From assembly GCF_020880975.1 (NCBI RefSeq), contig NZ_JAJIWP010000001.1:682001-746000 (forward strand): a stretch of DNA of 64,000 nt, given 5' to 3'. Numbering within the stretch: position 1 is the first letter of the stretch; the number at the start of each line of letters is the position of its first letter. Positions 19,075-27,711 of this stretch are shown one piece after another. The notes beneath the pieces were generated by a model. The model made no database searches. It worked only from the letters and a program-made list of their open reading frames with translations, and was not told where the DNA came from. Made by a program: the position numbers and the translations under genes. The stretch comes from Mucilaginibacter sp. UR6-1 (GTDB taxonomy: Bacteria; Bacteroidota; Bacteroidia; Sphingobacteriales; Sphingobacteriaceae).

Positions 19075-20411
19075 TAGTTCAGATGATATTCTTCTATTTT
19101 ACGGTAAAGCGTTGTTAACCCGATACCAAGCACCCGGGCAGCTTCGGTTTTGTTGCCGCGGGTATGTTGCAATACTTTAAAAATGTGCTGCTTTTCAACA
19201 CTTGCCAAATCGAGCGAAGAACTTGTTGTTCCGCCGGTGTTGAACCTGAAATCCGATGGTAGGAGGTCGGCGGTAAGGGTATCGCCTTCAGCCAGTATCA
19301 CGGCACGTTCCATACTGTTCTTTAACTCTCGGATATTGCCTTTCCAGTGATGATTATTCAGCAGGCTGATAAACTGCTCATCCATTTTATTGATACGGCT
19401 GTTTACTTTGGCTGCAAATTCGTCCAGGTAATATTTTGCAAGCAGGTTAATATCACCCTTACGCTCATTTAATGATGGCAGCGTAATGGTAAATACCGAC
19501 AAACGATAAAAAAGATCTTCCCTGAAATGTCCTGCCTCAGCCTCTTTCATCAGGTCGCGGTTGGTGGCGGCCAAAATACGTATGTTCACTTTGGTAGTTT
19601 GGGTATCGCCCACTTTAATAAAGGTTTTACCCTCCAGTACACGCAGCAATTTGGCCTGTAACTCCAAACTCATTTCGCCTATTTCATCCAAAAAAATAGT
19701 GCCGTATTGCGCTTCCTCAAATAAGCCTTTTTTATCCTTAACAGCCCCGGTGAATGCACCGGCTTTGTAGCCAAATAGTTCGCTCTCCAACAATTCGGGG
19801 GTAAAGCTGCTGCAATTAACAGCTACAAAAGGCATCAGCCTGCGCTCGCTTTCGTAGTGTATGGCCGATGCGAAAACTTCTTTACCGGTACCGGTTTGCC
19901 CCAACAATAATACCGTGGTATTGGTAGCGGCAACTTTTCGGCCTAATGCAATGGCTTCAGTTATTTGTTTTGATTGGCCGATGATGTTAGCAAAACTGTA
20001 TTTTTTGCTAAGCTTTTTTTCAAGCTCGTAAACCTTGAGTTGCAAGGCCGCTTTTTCAACCGCCTGGTTAAGCAGGGGTATTATCTTTTCGTTATCGTCG
20101 CCTTTAATAATGTAGTTAAAGGCGCCGTTTTGTATAGCCTTTACAGCATCATTTATAGTGCCGTAAGCAGTCAGGTTAATCACTTCTACGTACGATCGTA
20201 CTTCCTTAATATTCTTTACCAGGTCAACGCCATTTACATCGGGCAGCTTAACATCACTTAGTACGGCCATAATGTTTTCGCGGGCAAGTATTTTTAAACC
20301 CTCTTTGCCTGTAGCTGCCTCGAATACCTCAAAGCCCTCTAATCCTATAATTCTTGATAATAAACCACGCAGTTTTTCTTCATCATCAATAATCAGGACC
20401 TTGGGTTTCAT
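19074..20411 (-). CDS. NtrC-type sigma54-dependent response regulator
   Basis: The 445-residue protein has a receiver domain (MKPKVLIIDDEEKL, phospho-acceptor Asp53 in LSDVKLPD), a linker, a sigma54-activating AAA+ domain with Walker A GQTGTGKE (171-178), the sigma54-contact loop GAFTGA (218-223) and Walker B TIFLDEIGEM, and a C-terminal Fis-type helix-turn-helix (GNKTEAARVLGIGLTTLYRKIEEYHL). It activates genes transcribed by RNA polymerase with RpoN. No partner kinase is adjacent, so it is an orphan regulator. The open frame extends 63 codons further upstream, but I place the start at the ATG at 20411: it begins directly with the receiver domain, lies downstream of a promoter box, and avoids overlap with the GntR gene. 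Confidence 0.92.
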   Translation of the reverse strand: MKPKVLIIDDEEKLRGLLSRIIGLEGFEVFEAATGKEGLKILARENIMAVLSDVKLPDVNGVDLVKNIKEVRSYVEVINLTAYGTINDAVKAIQNGAFNYIIKGDDNEKIIPLLNQAVEKAALQLKVYELEKKLSKKYSFANIIGQSKQITEAIALGRKVAATNTTVLLLGQTGTGKEVFASAIHYESERRLMPFVAVNCSSFTPELLESELFGYKAGAFTGAVKDKKGLFEEAQYGTIFLDEIGEMSLELQAKLLRVLEGKTFIKVGDTQTTKVNIRILAATNRDLMKEAEAGHFREDLFYRLSVFTITLPSLNERKGDINLLAKYYLDEFAAKVNSRINKMDEQFISLLNNHHWKGNIRELKNSMERAVILAEGDTLTADLLPSDFRFNTGGTTSSSLDLASVEKQHIFKVLQHTRGNKTEAARVLGIGLTTLYRKIEEYHLN

Positions 20412-20428
20412 TGTACAATTATTTTGTG

Positions 20429-20436
20429 CAAATATA
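20429..20436 (-). promoter_or_regulatory. -7 promoter element of the NtrC-type regulator gene
   Basis: Minus-strand TATATTTG (20436 to 20429) matches TAnnTTTG. It lies 17 nt before the chosen ATG and inside the longer open frame, which supports the shorter protein. Confidence 0.55.
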
Positions 20437-20481
20437 TTTAAAAGAGATGTTTTAAAGCAGGGCTTACTCAGTTGTTGATTC

Positions 20482-21213
20482 TTATTCCCTGCGGCTTTCA
20501 ATAGTGTATACAAAGCTTTCGGCTTTATAAAAACCCAGGTTATATTCAATAGGCCGTTCAGCCTGATCGTACACAAAACGTTTGCGGGATAGTATGGCAC
20601 TGCCCGCGTCTATTTCCAGTTTTGCGGCAATAAATTTATCAGCCTGCCGCGCGCTGATCTCTTCTTTTGACACTATGGCCTTTACAGAATAATCCTGCTC
20701 AAGCAATTCGTATAGCGGTCGTTTAAAATCTTCGTCGCCGTTGAGGCCAATCCTTGGATGAAAGTAGGAGATAAAATAAACGAATGGCTCGTCCATATCG
20801 CCACGAAGGCGCTCCATTTTAAGTACTTTTTTATCAGGCTTGATGTTAAAAAAATTGGCTATGGCTTCATCAGGTAATACCCATGATACATGCAGCTCAT
20901 AATTGCGTATCGTGATTCCCCGGGCCTGCATTTCCTGCGAAAAGCTAAGCCAGTTCATTGATTTTGAGCTGATCTTCATGTGCGCTACCTTGGTACCGAA
21001 TTTCTTTTTACGTACCAGTAAGCCCTCAAATACCAGCTTGTTAATGGCCTGGCGCAGCGTTGTACGAGATATGGCCAGCTTTTTTGCCATATCAACCTCA
21101 TTTGGCAGGTTTTTTCCGTTCTGATATTCAGGTTCCTGAATTAACTGCCTCAAAAAACTTTCGGCCTGTATGTGCAGCGGTATCGGGCTTTTATGATCAA
21201 TTGAGATCTTCAT
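20482..21213 (-). CDS. GntR-family repressor with UTRA sensor domain
   Basis: The 243-residue regulator has a GntR winged helix at residues 8-75 (PIPLHIQAESFLRQLI, MAKKLAISRTTLRQAINKLVFEGLLVRKKKFGTKV, with no run beyond the motif quoted being needed) and a HutC-type UTRA ligand domain at about 95-238 (ERPIEYNLGFYKAESF near the end). UTRA domains usually bind phosphosugars or small catabolic intermediates. It is divergent from a secreted glycosidase-like gene and probably represses it, itself and the mannose-type operon at 29 kb, because a 22-base identical stretch with a palindrome overlaps both target promoters. The natural effector may be a phosphorylated hexose such as mannose-6-phosphate (inference). 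Confidence 0.9.
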   Translation of the reverse strand: MKISIDHKSPIPLHIQAESFLRQLIQEPEYQNGKNLPNEVDMAKKLAISRTTLRQAINKLVFEGLLVRKKKFGTKVAHMKISSKSMNWLSFSQEMQARGITIRNYELHVSWVLPDEAIANFFNIKPDKKVLKMERLRGDMDEPFVYFISYFHPRIGLNGDEDFKRPLYELLEQDYSVKAIVSKEEISARQADKFIAAKLEIDAGSAILSRKRFVYDQAERPIEYNLGFYKAESFVYTIESRRE

Positions 21214-21245
21214 TAACTCAAATTATGTATTGCTGTATGTATCAT

Positions 21246-21253
21246 CAAATGTA
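21246..21253 (-). promoter_or_regulatory. -7 promoter element of the gntR-type gene
   Basis: Minus-strand TACATTTG (21253 to 21246) matches TAnnTTTG. It is 18 bases from a minus-strand TTG (21274 to 21272) that can serve as the -33 element and forms half of the palindrome CAATTG. Confidence 0.6.
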
Positions 21254-21274
21254 TAAAAAATTGAATAACGGCAA

Positions 21275-21310
21275 TTGTAAATAAATATATGTTATTATGT
21301 TTGTACATAA
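21275..21310 (+). promoter_or_regulatory. Promoter and operator of the glycosidase/dehydrogenase unit
   Basis: TTG at 21275-21277, an 18-base spacer and TATGTTTG (21296-21303) form a Bacteroidota promoter. The palindrome TTATGT-TTGT-ACATAA (21295-21310) covers the -7 box. Positions 21288-21309 are identical to 29013-29034 upstream of the mannose-type operon. A GntR repressor bound here would block RNA polymerase directly. Confidence 0.65.
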
Positions 21311-21331
21311 GTAAACCAATCTTAATATTTT

Positions 21332-22633
21332 ATGCTGATGAAAAAAATCCTTGTTTTGGTATGTTTGGTATTCGCCGCACAAATTGATGCAATTGCTCAG
21401 CAGGTGCAAAACAAACAACTGGCCGCAAAAATACTGAATGATAAGCGGCTTGATACCATACAGCAACGTGCCCTTAATTTGTTAAATGGGTTTTCGGCAG
21501 GTACCTCATATAACGAGGTTTGGATACGTGATCTGAATACATTTATCAAGGGTTCGCTAAAAGTGCATCCGCCTGAAACGGTGAAAAATATGCTGCTTAT
21601 GTTCTTTAAAATTCAGGGGGATGATGGTAACATTGTGGATGGTTTGGTTGATACCGCTAAGGCGCATGTGGGTTACAACTATCGTTACTCTAAACTACTG
21701 CCTGCCTGGGCGGCGCATAAAAACACGGTTGAAACCGATCAGGAATCATCACTTATACAAGCCGTACGTAAGTATATTGAAGTTACCGGCGATCGCTCGA
21801 TACTTGATAAGGTGATTGACGGCAAAAGCGTAATGCGCCGTATGGAAGATGCCATGATGTATGTTTTGAATGAGCGGTGGTCGGCTAAGTATGGTTTGGT
21901 TAAGGGTGCAACAACAATTGATTGGGGTGATGTACAGCCCGAGAGCGGATGGGGGGTGGCCATCAACAACAAAACCAAATGGGCGGTTGATATTTATGAC
22001 AATGCCATGTTTGCCATTGCCCTGCACGATCTGATAGCCGTTAAACCACAGCATTACAAAACCATGCGTAACTGGAACGCAATTGCCACTGCGCTAAAAA
22101 CACAGGTGCGCAAACATCTTTGGCTGGCATCAAAAGGTAAATACAAACCGCATATCTATTTAAATGGGAGTCCGTTTAAGCCGGGCTTTAATGAAGATGC
22201 CATTTTGTATACAGGTGGTTCTGTTTGCGCCATTATTGCCGGGTTTAATACATCCGCAGAGGTGAGGACGATATTGAAACAGATGCAGGCAGCCGCGAAA
22301 AAGGAAAAATTTGCTACCATAGGCATTACCGTATATCCGCCGTATCCGGCAACCGAGTTTCCGAATATGCACCCGTATAATTATCAAAACGGTGGCGACT
22401 GGACATGGTTTGGCGGGCGTATTGTTGAAGCCTTGTTGCCTTATAACATGTCTATGGAGGCATATAGTATGCTTGAACCAATGCTTAACCGTACATTAAA
22501 GTTTAAGGGGTTTTATGAATGGTACAATGTACAAACCGGCGAGCCAAAGGGCTCGGGAGATTTCAGAGGCGAGGCCGGGGTATTGTTTGAGGCGATAAGC
22601 TTACTTAAAAGCTGGGCGGTACAAACAAAATAA
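21332..22633 (+). CDS. Secreted six-hairpin glycosidase-like protein
   Basis: A 433-residue protein with a Sec signal peptide (MKKILVLVCLVFAAQIDAIAQ from the second ATG at 21338). The mature part looks like an (alpha/alpha)6 barrel glycosidase: YNEVWIRDLNTFIKGSL near the N terminus, ETDQESSLIQAVRKYIEVTGD, KGATTIDWGDVQPESGW, VDIYDNAMFAIALHDL, and NGGDWTWFGGRIVEALLP near the C terminus. The conserved Asp/Glu in WIRDLN, TDQES and GGDWTW are candidate acid/base residues. I cannot assign a CAZy family with confidence; GH63/GH100-like or an unclassified family are possible. It heads a unit under the GntR-type promoter and is followed by the sugar dehydrogenase gene, so a role in glycoside breakdown in the periplasm fits. 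Confidence 0.7.
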   Translation: MLMKKILVLVCLVFAAQIDAIAQQVQNKQLAAKILNDKRLDTIQQRALNLLNGFSAGTSYNEVWIRDLNTFIKGSLKVHPPETVKNMLLMFFKIQGDDGNIVDGLVDTAKAHVGYNYRYSKLLPAWAAHKNTVETDQESSLIQAVRKYIEVTGDRSILDKVIDGKSVMRRMEDAMMYVLNERWSAKYGLVKGATTIDWGDVQPESGWGVAINNKTKWAVDIYDNAMFAIALHDLIAVKPQHYKTMRNWNAIATALKTQVRKHLWLASKGKYKPHIYLNGSPFKPGFNEDAILYTGGSVCAIIAGFNTSAEVRTILKQMQAAAKKEKFATIGITVYPPYPATEFPNMHPYNYQNGGDWTWFGGRIVEALLPYNMSMEAYSMLEPMLNRTLKFKGFYEWYNVQTGEPKGSGDFRGEAGVLFEAISLLKSWAVQTK

Positions 22634-22668
22634 TTACATCGGTACCACTTAAAGTATTTTGACGTATT

Positions 22669-22719
22669 ATGATAAAAATCAGGCAAAAAAGCATTAAAAC
22701 TGGCCTGATTTATTATCAT
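22669..22719 (+). repeat. Near-perfect 16-bp inverted repeat before the dehydrogenase start
   Basis: ATGATAAAAATCAGGC (22669-22684) pairs with GCCTGATTTATTATCAT (22703-22719), with one extra base on the right arm and an 18-nt loop. It lies between two co-directional genes, 5 bases before the next ATG, and could act as a partial terminator or RNA stability element that separates their expression. Confidence 0.6.
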
Positions 22720-22724
22720 TGTAC

Positions 22725-25370
22725 ATGACCAATTTGAAACAAACCCTAATTTATTTTTTAGGAAGTGTAGCTGTTTTATGCGGAAATGCACGGGCACAAA
22801 ATATCGCTAAGCCCGATGATAACCGTTTTACCAAAGTAATATTACAGCCTAAGCTTGAAGAACCTATGCAATTCCAGGTTTTGAAGGATGGCAGTGTGCT
22901 TTATGTGGAACGCAAGGGAAAGATCAAGCTGTATAATAATGCCACCCGAAAAATGGAGCTGATAGGCGAGATACCCGTTAGTACCGAATATGTGAGTAAA
23001 ACCGGCGAGCATAGTGAGGGCGAGGATGGCTTGCAGGGTATCATTCTTGATCCGGAATATGAAAAGAACCATTGGGTATATATATACTATTCGGCTACGG
23101 ATGCAGTGGTTAACCGCTTGTCGCGCTTTGTATGGGCAGGAGGTAAATTAAACAGGGCTACCGAAAAAAAAATACTGGATGTTAAAGTACAGCGTGAAGA
23201 ATGCTGCCATGTGGGCGGTGGTATGCTGTTTGATAAAGACAGAAATCTTTACCTGAGTACTGGTGATAATACCTTTTCCCGCTCGTCTGACGGGTTTACG
23301 CCGATTGATGAGCAACCGGGCGAAGCTCCGCGCGATGCGCAGAAATCATCATCAAACACAAATGATCTCCGCGGAAAAATACTCCGTATACATCCTGAAC
23401 AGGATGGCAGCTACACCATACCCGAAGGGAACCTGTTTGCCAAAGGCACAGCGCAAACCCGCCCCGAAATATACACCATGGGTAACCGTAACCCGTGGCG
23501 GTTAACCATTGACAGCAAGACCGGCTGGTTATACTGGGGTGAGGTGGGGCCCGATGGCTCTAACGGCTCAGAGCTTCGCGGACCGCGTTCATATGATGAA
23601 TTTAACGTAGCTAAAAAAGCGGGTAATTTTGGCTGGCCTTACTTTAATGGTACCGAGGCCTATCGTTATTATGATTTCGCCACAAAAAAGTCGGGTGAGT
23701 GGTGGGATCCGGCTAAGCCTGTTAACAATTCGCCTAACAACACCGGCTTGAAAGTGCTGCCCCCAACCGTTAATCCGCTAATATGGTATCCTTATGCCGC
23801 CAGCGATAGATTTCCTGAAATGGGTAGCGGTGGCCGTAGCGCGGTAGGCGGCCCAATATTCCACGCTGCTGATTTTAAAAACGCTAAATACCAGTTTCCT
23901 GCATATTATGAGGGTAAATGGCTGATAACGGATTGGGTGCGTGGTTGGATTTTAGCTGTTACGCTGGATGATAATGGCAACTATACCTCAATGGAGCGTT
24001 TTCTGCCTGACTTAACCCTTCGCGGACCTATCGATATGAAATTCGGCCCTGACGGCAGCCTGTATGTACTTGAATACGGTAACGGTTATTTTAAGGATAA
24101 CCCGGAAGCCGAATTGATCAAGATAGAATACAATGGTGGTAACCGTAAACCTGCCGTTCAGGCATCGGCTGATAATACGGCAGGTGCTGTGCCATTTATG
24201 GTAAGGCTGTCATCAAAAGGCACAACCGATGCTGATGGCGATAGATTAAGTTACAAGTGGAATGTAACGCGCAATGGCATTCTGGTAAAAATAAGCACCG
24301 AAGCTAACCCTCAAATTGTTTTAGCTAAACCGGGAAAATACAAAGCCTCATTAACAGTTAGCGACAGCAAAGGCGCAAGCAACAGCAAAAGCATTGATCT
24401 GTCTGCAGGTAATGCGGTGCCTAATGTTAAGTTTTTGTTTACTAAGGGCAATTCAAGCTTCTTCTTTCCGGGAAAAACTGTTGCCTATAAGGTTACGGTG
24501 AATGATAAGGAGGACGGTAGTTTGGCCAATAAACGCATACAGCCATCACAGGTATCTGTATCAATCAATTATTTGTCTGAAGGGTTTGACATGACCGCCA
24601 TCGCCCAAAAACAAAATAATTTTGATGCCTCGGCACAATTCGCCACAGCTAAAACGCTGCTAAAAAAGAGCGATTGTTATGCATGCCATGCGGTTGATGC
24701 CAAATCATTAGGCCCGTCATTCACGCAGGTTGCAATAAAATACAAGGGTGATAAAGGTGCTGAAGACCGCCTCACCAAAAAAGTTATAGCGGGTGGCTCA
24801 GGTGTTTGGGGCGATGCCATGATGCCGGCACATAGCTCAATGCCCGAAGCGCAGGTTAATGCCATAGTGAAATATGTACTAAGCCTGAGCGAAAAAAAGG
24901 TAGCGCCTAAAAATTTACCGGTAACAGGCACTTATGTAACTAATGAGCAGCCGGAACAAACCAATAAAGGGAGTTTTATATTCCGTGCTGCTTACCGTGA
25001 TAAGGGAACCAAAGCAGCAGCGCAGCAAACGGGTGAGAGTATTATTGTACTGCTTAACCCGATGGTGCCTGTGGCTAACGCCGATGGTTTTAAGGGTATA
25101 GAGGTTGACAGGGCTGCATCAACAGCTAAAATAACCACTGCGCAGGCTTACATACAATTAAAAAATATTGACCTTACGGGTATAAAAAGCATAAAGCTTC
25201 AAGGGGAAAATATAAACAGCTTTACAATACATAGCGGCAGCCCGGCAGGTAAAGTAATTGGCGAAACAAGTAACGGCCAGGCTAACATAACCGCTTTGGG
25301 CAAACAGGACATTTACTTTGTATTTGGTGCAAAGGGTGGGCTTGTAAAATCGATATTATTTAGTGACTAA
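22725..25370 (+). CDS. Periplasmic sugar dehydrogenase/PKD/cytochrome c fusion protein
   Basis: The 881-residue protein starts at ATG 22725 (an in-frame TTG lies 6 bases earlier) with a signal peptide (FLGSVAVLCGNARAQ). Domains: a glucose/sorbosone dehydrogenase-type beta-propeller at about 35-445 (EDGLQGIILDPEY, EECCHVGGGMLFDKDRNLYLS, YTMGNRNPWRLTID, DMKFGPDGSLYVLEYG), a PKD domain at about 455-560, a cytochrome c domain at about 625-730 with heme motif CYACH and a likely axial Met in MMPAHSSMP, and a C-terminal CBM6-like beta-sandwich (about 740-881). The layout suggests oxidation of a sugar in the periplasm with electron transfer to the attached heme. Whether the propeller binds PQQ is not visible. 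It is the last gene of its unit, closed by a strong terminator. Confidence 0.85.
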   Translation: MTNLKQTLIYFLGSVAVLCGNARAQNIAKPDDNRFTKVILQPKLEEPMQFQVLKDGSVLYVERKGKIKLYNNATRKMELIGEIPVSTEYVSKTGEHSEGEDGLQGIILDPEYEKNHWVYIYYSATDAVVNRLSRFVWAGGKLNRATEKKILDVKVQREECCHVGGGMLFDKDRNLYLSTGDNTFSRSSDGFTPIDEQPGEAPRDAQKSSSNTNDLRGKILRIHPEQDGSYTIPEGNLFAKGTAQTRPEIYTMGNRNPWRLTIDSKTGWLYWGEVGPDGSNGSELRGPRSYDEFNVAKKAGNFGWPYFNGTEAYRYYDFATKKSGEWWDPAKPVNNSPNNTGLKVLPPTVNPLIWYPYAASDRFPEMGSGGRSAVGGPIFHAADFKNAKYQFPAYYEGKWLITDWVRGWILAVTLDDNGNYTSMERFLPDLTLRGPIDMKFGPDGSLYVLEYGNGYFKDNPEAELIKIEYNGGNRKPAVQASADNTAGAVPFMVRLSSKGTTDADGDRLSYKWNVTRNGILVKISTEANPQIVLAKPGKYKASLTVSDSKGASNSKSIDLSAGNAVPNVKFLFTKGNSSFFFPGKTVAYKVTVNDKEDGSLANKRIQPSQVSVSINYLSEGFDMTAIAQKQNNFDASAQFATAKTLLKKSDCYACHAVDAKSLGPSFTQVAIKYKGDKGAEDRLTKKVIAGGSGVWGDAMMPAHSSMPEAQVNAIVKYVLSLSEKKVAPKNLPVTGTYVTNEQPEQTNKGSFIFRAAYRDKGTKAAAQQTGESIIVLLNPMVPVANADGFKGIEVDRAASTAKITTAQAYIQLKNIDLTGIKSIKLQGENINSFTIHSGSPAGKVIGETSNGQANITALGKQDIYFVFGAKGGLVKSILFSD

Positions 25371-25389
25371 TTTTTAATGATACATATTG

Positions 25390-25431
25390 AACAAGCCGTT
25401 CGGATCAATTCAGAACGGCTTGTTTGTTTTT
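25390..25431 (+). terminator. Strong rho-independent terminator after the dehydrogenase gene
   Basis: A perfect 12-bp stem AACAAGCCGTTC/GAACGGCTTGTT (25390-25401 with 25413-25424) with an 11-nt loop is followed by TGTTTTT. Confidence 0.92.
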
Positions 25432-25561
25432 GGCTGATAATGTTTTAATGATCGAACAAAGTACTGTGTTTATAGGTTTAACGTTATGTTTTAAAGATTA
25501 AACAAAGGATTCAAAAATAGCCGCGATCAATCGTTTTGGCATTTAAACATGCTTTTTTGGC

Positions 25562-25569
25562 TATATTTG
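25562..25569 (+). promoter_or_regulatory. -7 promoter element of pta-ackA
   Basis: TATATTTG matches TAnnTTTG and predicts a transcript start near 25573. The pta TTG start is at 25594. An out-of-frame ATG at 25572 lies right at the predicted transcript start. Confidence 0.6.
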
Positions 25570-25593
25570 CAATGCCTCTAAAATTTATCGACG

Positions 25594-27687
25594 TTGACAA
25601 AAACTATATTCATCGCATCAGCCGAACCATACAGCGGCAAGTCTGTTATAACCCTCGGCATAGTTGACATGCTATTGGGCAAGGCGCAAAGGATAGGTTA
25701 CTTTAAGCCTATCATCAATACCGACCCCGCAGAGTTTAAGGACATACACATTCAAACCATCCTGTCGCATTTTCAGTTGCCGCTGGCCTTTGAGGATACT
25801 TACGCCTTTACCCGCGCCGAAGCATTGCAGCTTTTAAATGAGCAAAGCCAGGGTGAAATGATCGATACCATTATTACCCGCTTTAAAAAGATAGAGGAGA
25901 ATTACGACTTTACGGTAATTGAGGGTAGCGACTTTACGGGGCAGGGCACAGGCTTTGATTTTGAAAGCAACATGCTAATTGCCCGTAACCTGAATGCACC
26001 GGTGGTATTGGTAGTTTCAGGCGATGGAAAGTCAATATCCGAGATCATACAGGATGGTTTGAACCTGTTTCATGCCTACCAGTCGCGCGAGATACAGGTA
26101 CTGGCATTGGTAGCTAACAAGGTACAGCCGAATCATGCTGATGATGTTCGGAAGTTACTCGCGTCACAACTGCCCAAAGGCGTGATCAGCGCGGTAATAT
26201 CTGCCGATAAAGCGCTGCAAAACCCTACGGTAAGCGATATATTCGGGCATCTGGATGGCCGCGTATTATTTGGCGGAGAGCACCTTACCAACCAGGTTGA
26301 TAACTTTGTTACCGGGGCAATGCAGGTTCCCAGCTTTTTAAGCTTTTTAAAGGATAATGTGCTCATAGTTACCCCAGGCGACAGGGGCGATATTATAATC
26401 AGCTCATTGCAAGCCAATTTATCATCAAGCTACCCGCGTGTTGCAGGTATTGTACTTACAGCCGGTGTAGTGCCCGAAGAACCCGTTATGCGCCTGATAG
26501 AAGGTTTGCAAAACGTAGTACCCATTATAGCGGTTAACGGCGGCACCTTTGAAACAACCAACAAAATAGCATCAGTAAAGGCACGTATAACGCCCGATAA
26601 TACCAAGAAGATACAATTGGCCATTGATACATTTAACCGTTGTGTTGATACCAACGCCCTGGATGAAAAGATGGTAACTTACCATTCTGATGCCATGACA
26701 CCGCACATGTTCCAGTATCAACTGAGCAAATGGGCTAAAAAGGAGATCAAGAACATTGTGTTACCCGAGGGTAATGATGACCGCATCATATTAGCTGCGG
26801 GCAGGCTTATCGCGCAGCAACTGGTTAAGCTAACACTGCTGGGTAACCCAACAGAAATCGCGGCTTCTATTAAGCGTTTAGGAATCGACCTGGACATAAA
26901 CGACATCACCATTATCGACCCTGCAAACTCCGGCCACTATGAGGATTATGTAGAAACACTATACGAGTTGCGTAAAAGCAAAAACCTGACCATGGAAATG
27001 GCCCGCGACTTAATGACCGATGTATCTTACTTCGGTACCATGATGGTTTACAAAGGCCATGCTGATGGGATGGTATCAGGCGCGGTGCACACTACGCAGC
27101 ACACCATACGCCCGGCATTGCAGTTTATTAAAACCAAGCCCGGTATATCAACGGTGTCATCCATCTTTTTTATGTGTTTGGAGGATAGGGTATCTGTATT
27201 TGGTGATTGCGCCGTTAACCCAAACCCGACAGCCGAGGAACTGGCACAGATAGCTATTTCATCAGCCGATAACAGTATGCGTTTTGGTATTGAGCCGCGT
27301 ATAGCCATGTTGTCATACTCGTCTGGTACATCAGGTGCGGGTGAGGATGTAGAGAAGGTGCGCCGCGCTACCGAACTGGTAAGGCAGCAACGCCCTGACC
27401 TAAAGGTAGAAGGCCCGATACAGTATGATGCCGCGGTTGACCCGGTTGTAGGCCAGCAAAAGCTACCGGGATCTGAAGTAGCAGGGCAGGCCAGCGTACT
27501 TATATTTCCTGACCTTAATACCGGCAACAATACTTACAAAGCCGTGCAGCGTGAAACAGGCGCACTGGCTATCGGCCCTATGTTGCAGGGTTTGAATAAA
27601 CCGGTTAACGATTTGAGCCGCGGTTGTACTGTTGACGATGTTTTCAATACCGTGATTATTACGGCTATACAAAGCCAAAACGCGTAG
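25594..27687 (+). CDS. pta: Phosphate acetyltransferase
   Basis: At 697 residues this is the long Pta form. The N-terminal part has a dethiobiotin-synthetase-like P-loop domain (ASAEPYSGKSVITLGIV, residues 9-25), the middle a DRTGG domain (about 210-320), and the C-terminal about 330 residues the catalytic PTA_PTB domain (VLPEGNDDRII, GMVSGAVHTTQHTIRPALQ, LSYSSGTSGAGEDVEKVRRATE, GPIQYDAAVDPVVG). It converts acetyl-CoA and phosphate to acetyl phosphate and CoA. The frame is closed by a stop five codons before the TTG, so TTG 25594 is the earliest start and gives the family-typical N terminus MTKTIFIAS. The gene is followed 24 bases later by ackA, forming the usual acetate pathway operon. Confidence 0.96.
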   Translation: MTKTIFIASAEPYSGKSVITLGIVDMLLGKAQRIGYFKPIINTDPAEFKDIHIQTILSHFQLPLAFEDTYAFTRAEALQLLNEQSQGEMIDTIITRFKKIEENYDFTVIEGSDFTGQGTGFDFESNMLIARNLNAPVVLVVSGDGKSISEIIQDGLNLFHAYQSREIQVLALVANKVQPNHADDVRKLLASQLPKGVISAVISADKALQNPTVSDIFGHLDGRVLFGGEHLTNQVDNFVTGAMQVPSFLSFLKDNVLIVTPGDRGDIIISSLQANLSSSYPRVAGIVLTAGVVPEEPVMRLIEGLQNVVPIIAVNGGTFETTNKIASVKARITPDNTKKIQLAIDTFNRCVDTNALDEKMVTYHSDAMTPHMFQYQLSKWAKKEIKNIVLPEGNDDRIILAAGRLIAQQLVKLTLLGNPTEIAASIKRLGIDLDINDITIIDPANSGHYEDYVETLYELRKSKNLTMEMARDLMTDVSYFGTMMVYKGHADGMVSGAVHTTQHTIRPALQFIKTKPGISTVSSIFFMCLEDRVSVFGDCAVNPNPTAEELAQIAISSADNSMRFGIEPRIAMLSYSSGTSGAGEDVEKVRRATELVRQQRPDLKVEGPIQYDAAVDPVVGQQKLPGSEVAGQASVLIFPDLNTGNNTYKAVQRETGALAIGPMLQGLNKPVNDLSRGCTVDDVFNTVIITAIQSQNA

Positions 27688-27711
27688 GCGTAAACAATAC
27701 TAATTTTATAC

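Noticed and set aside
20412..20600. 63-codon N-terminal extension of the sigma54 regulator
   Set aside because: It overlaps the GntR gene and includes the regulator's own promoter box; the receiver domain starts right at the ATG at 20411.
27048..27530. 160-codon minus-strand open frame opposite pta
   Set aside because: The plus strand encodes the conserved Pta catalytic domain; the antisense product has no recognisable features.
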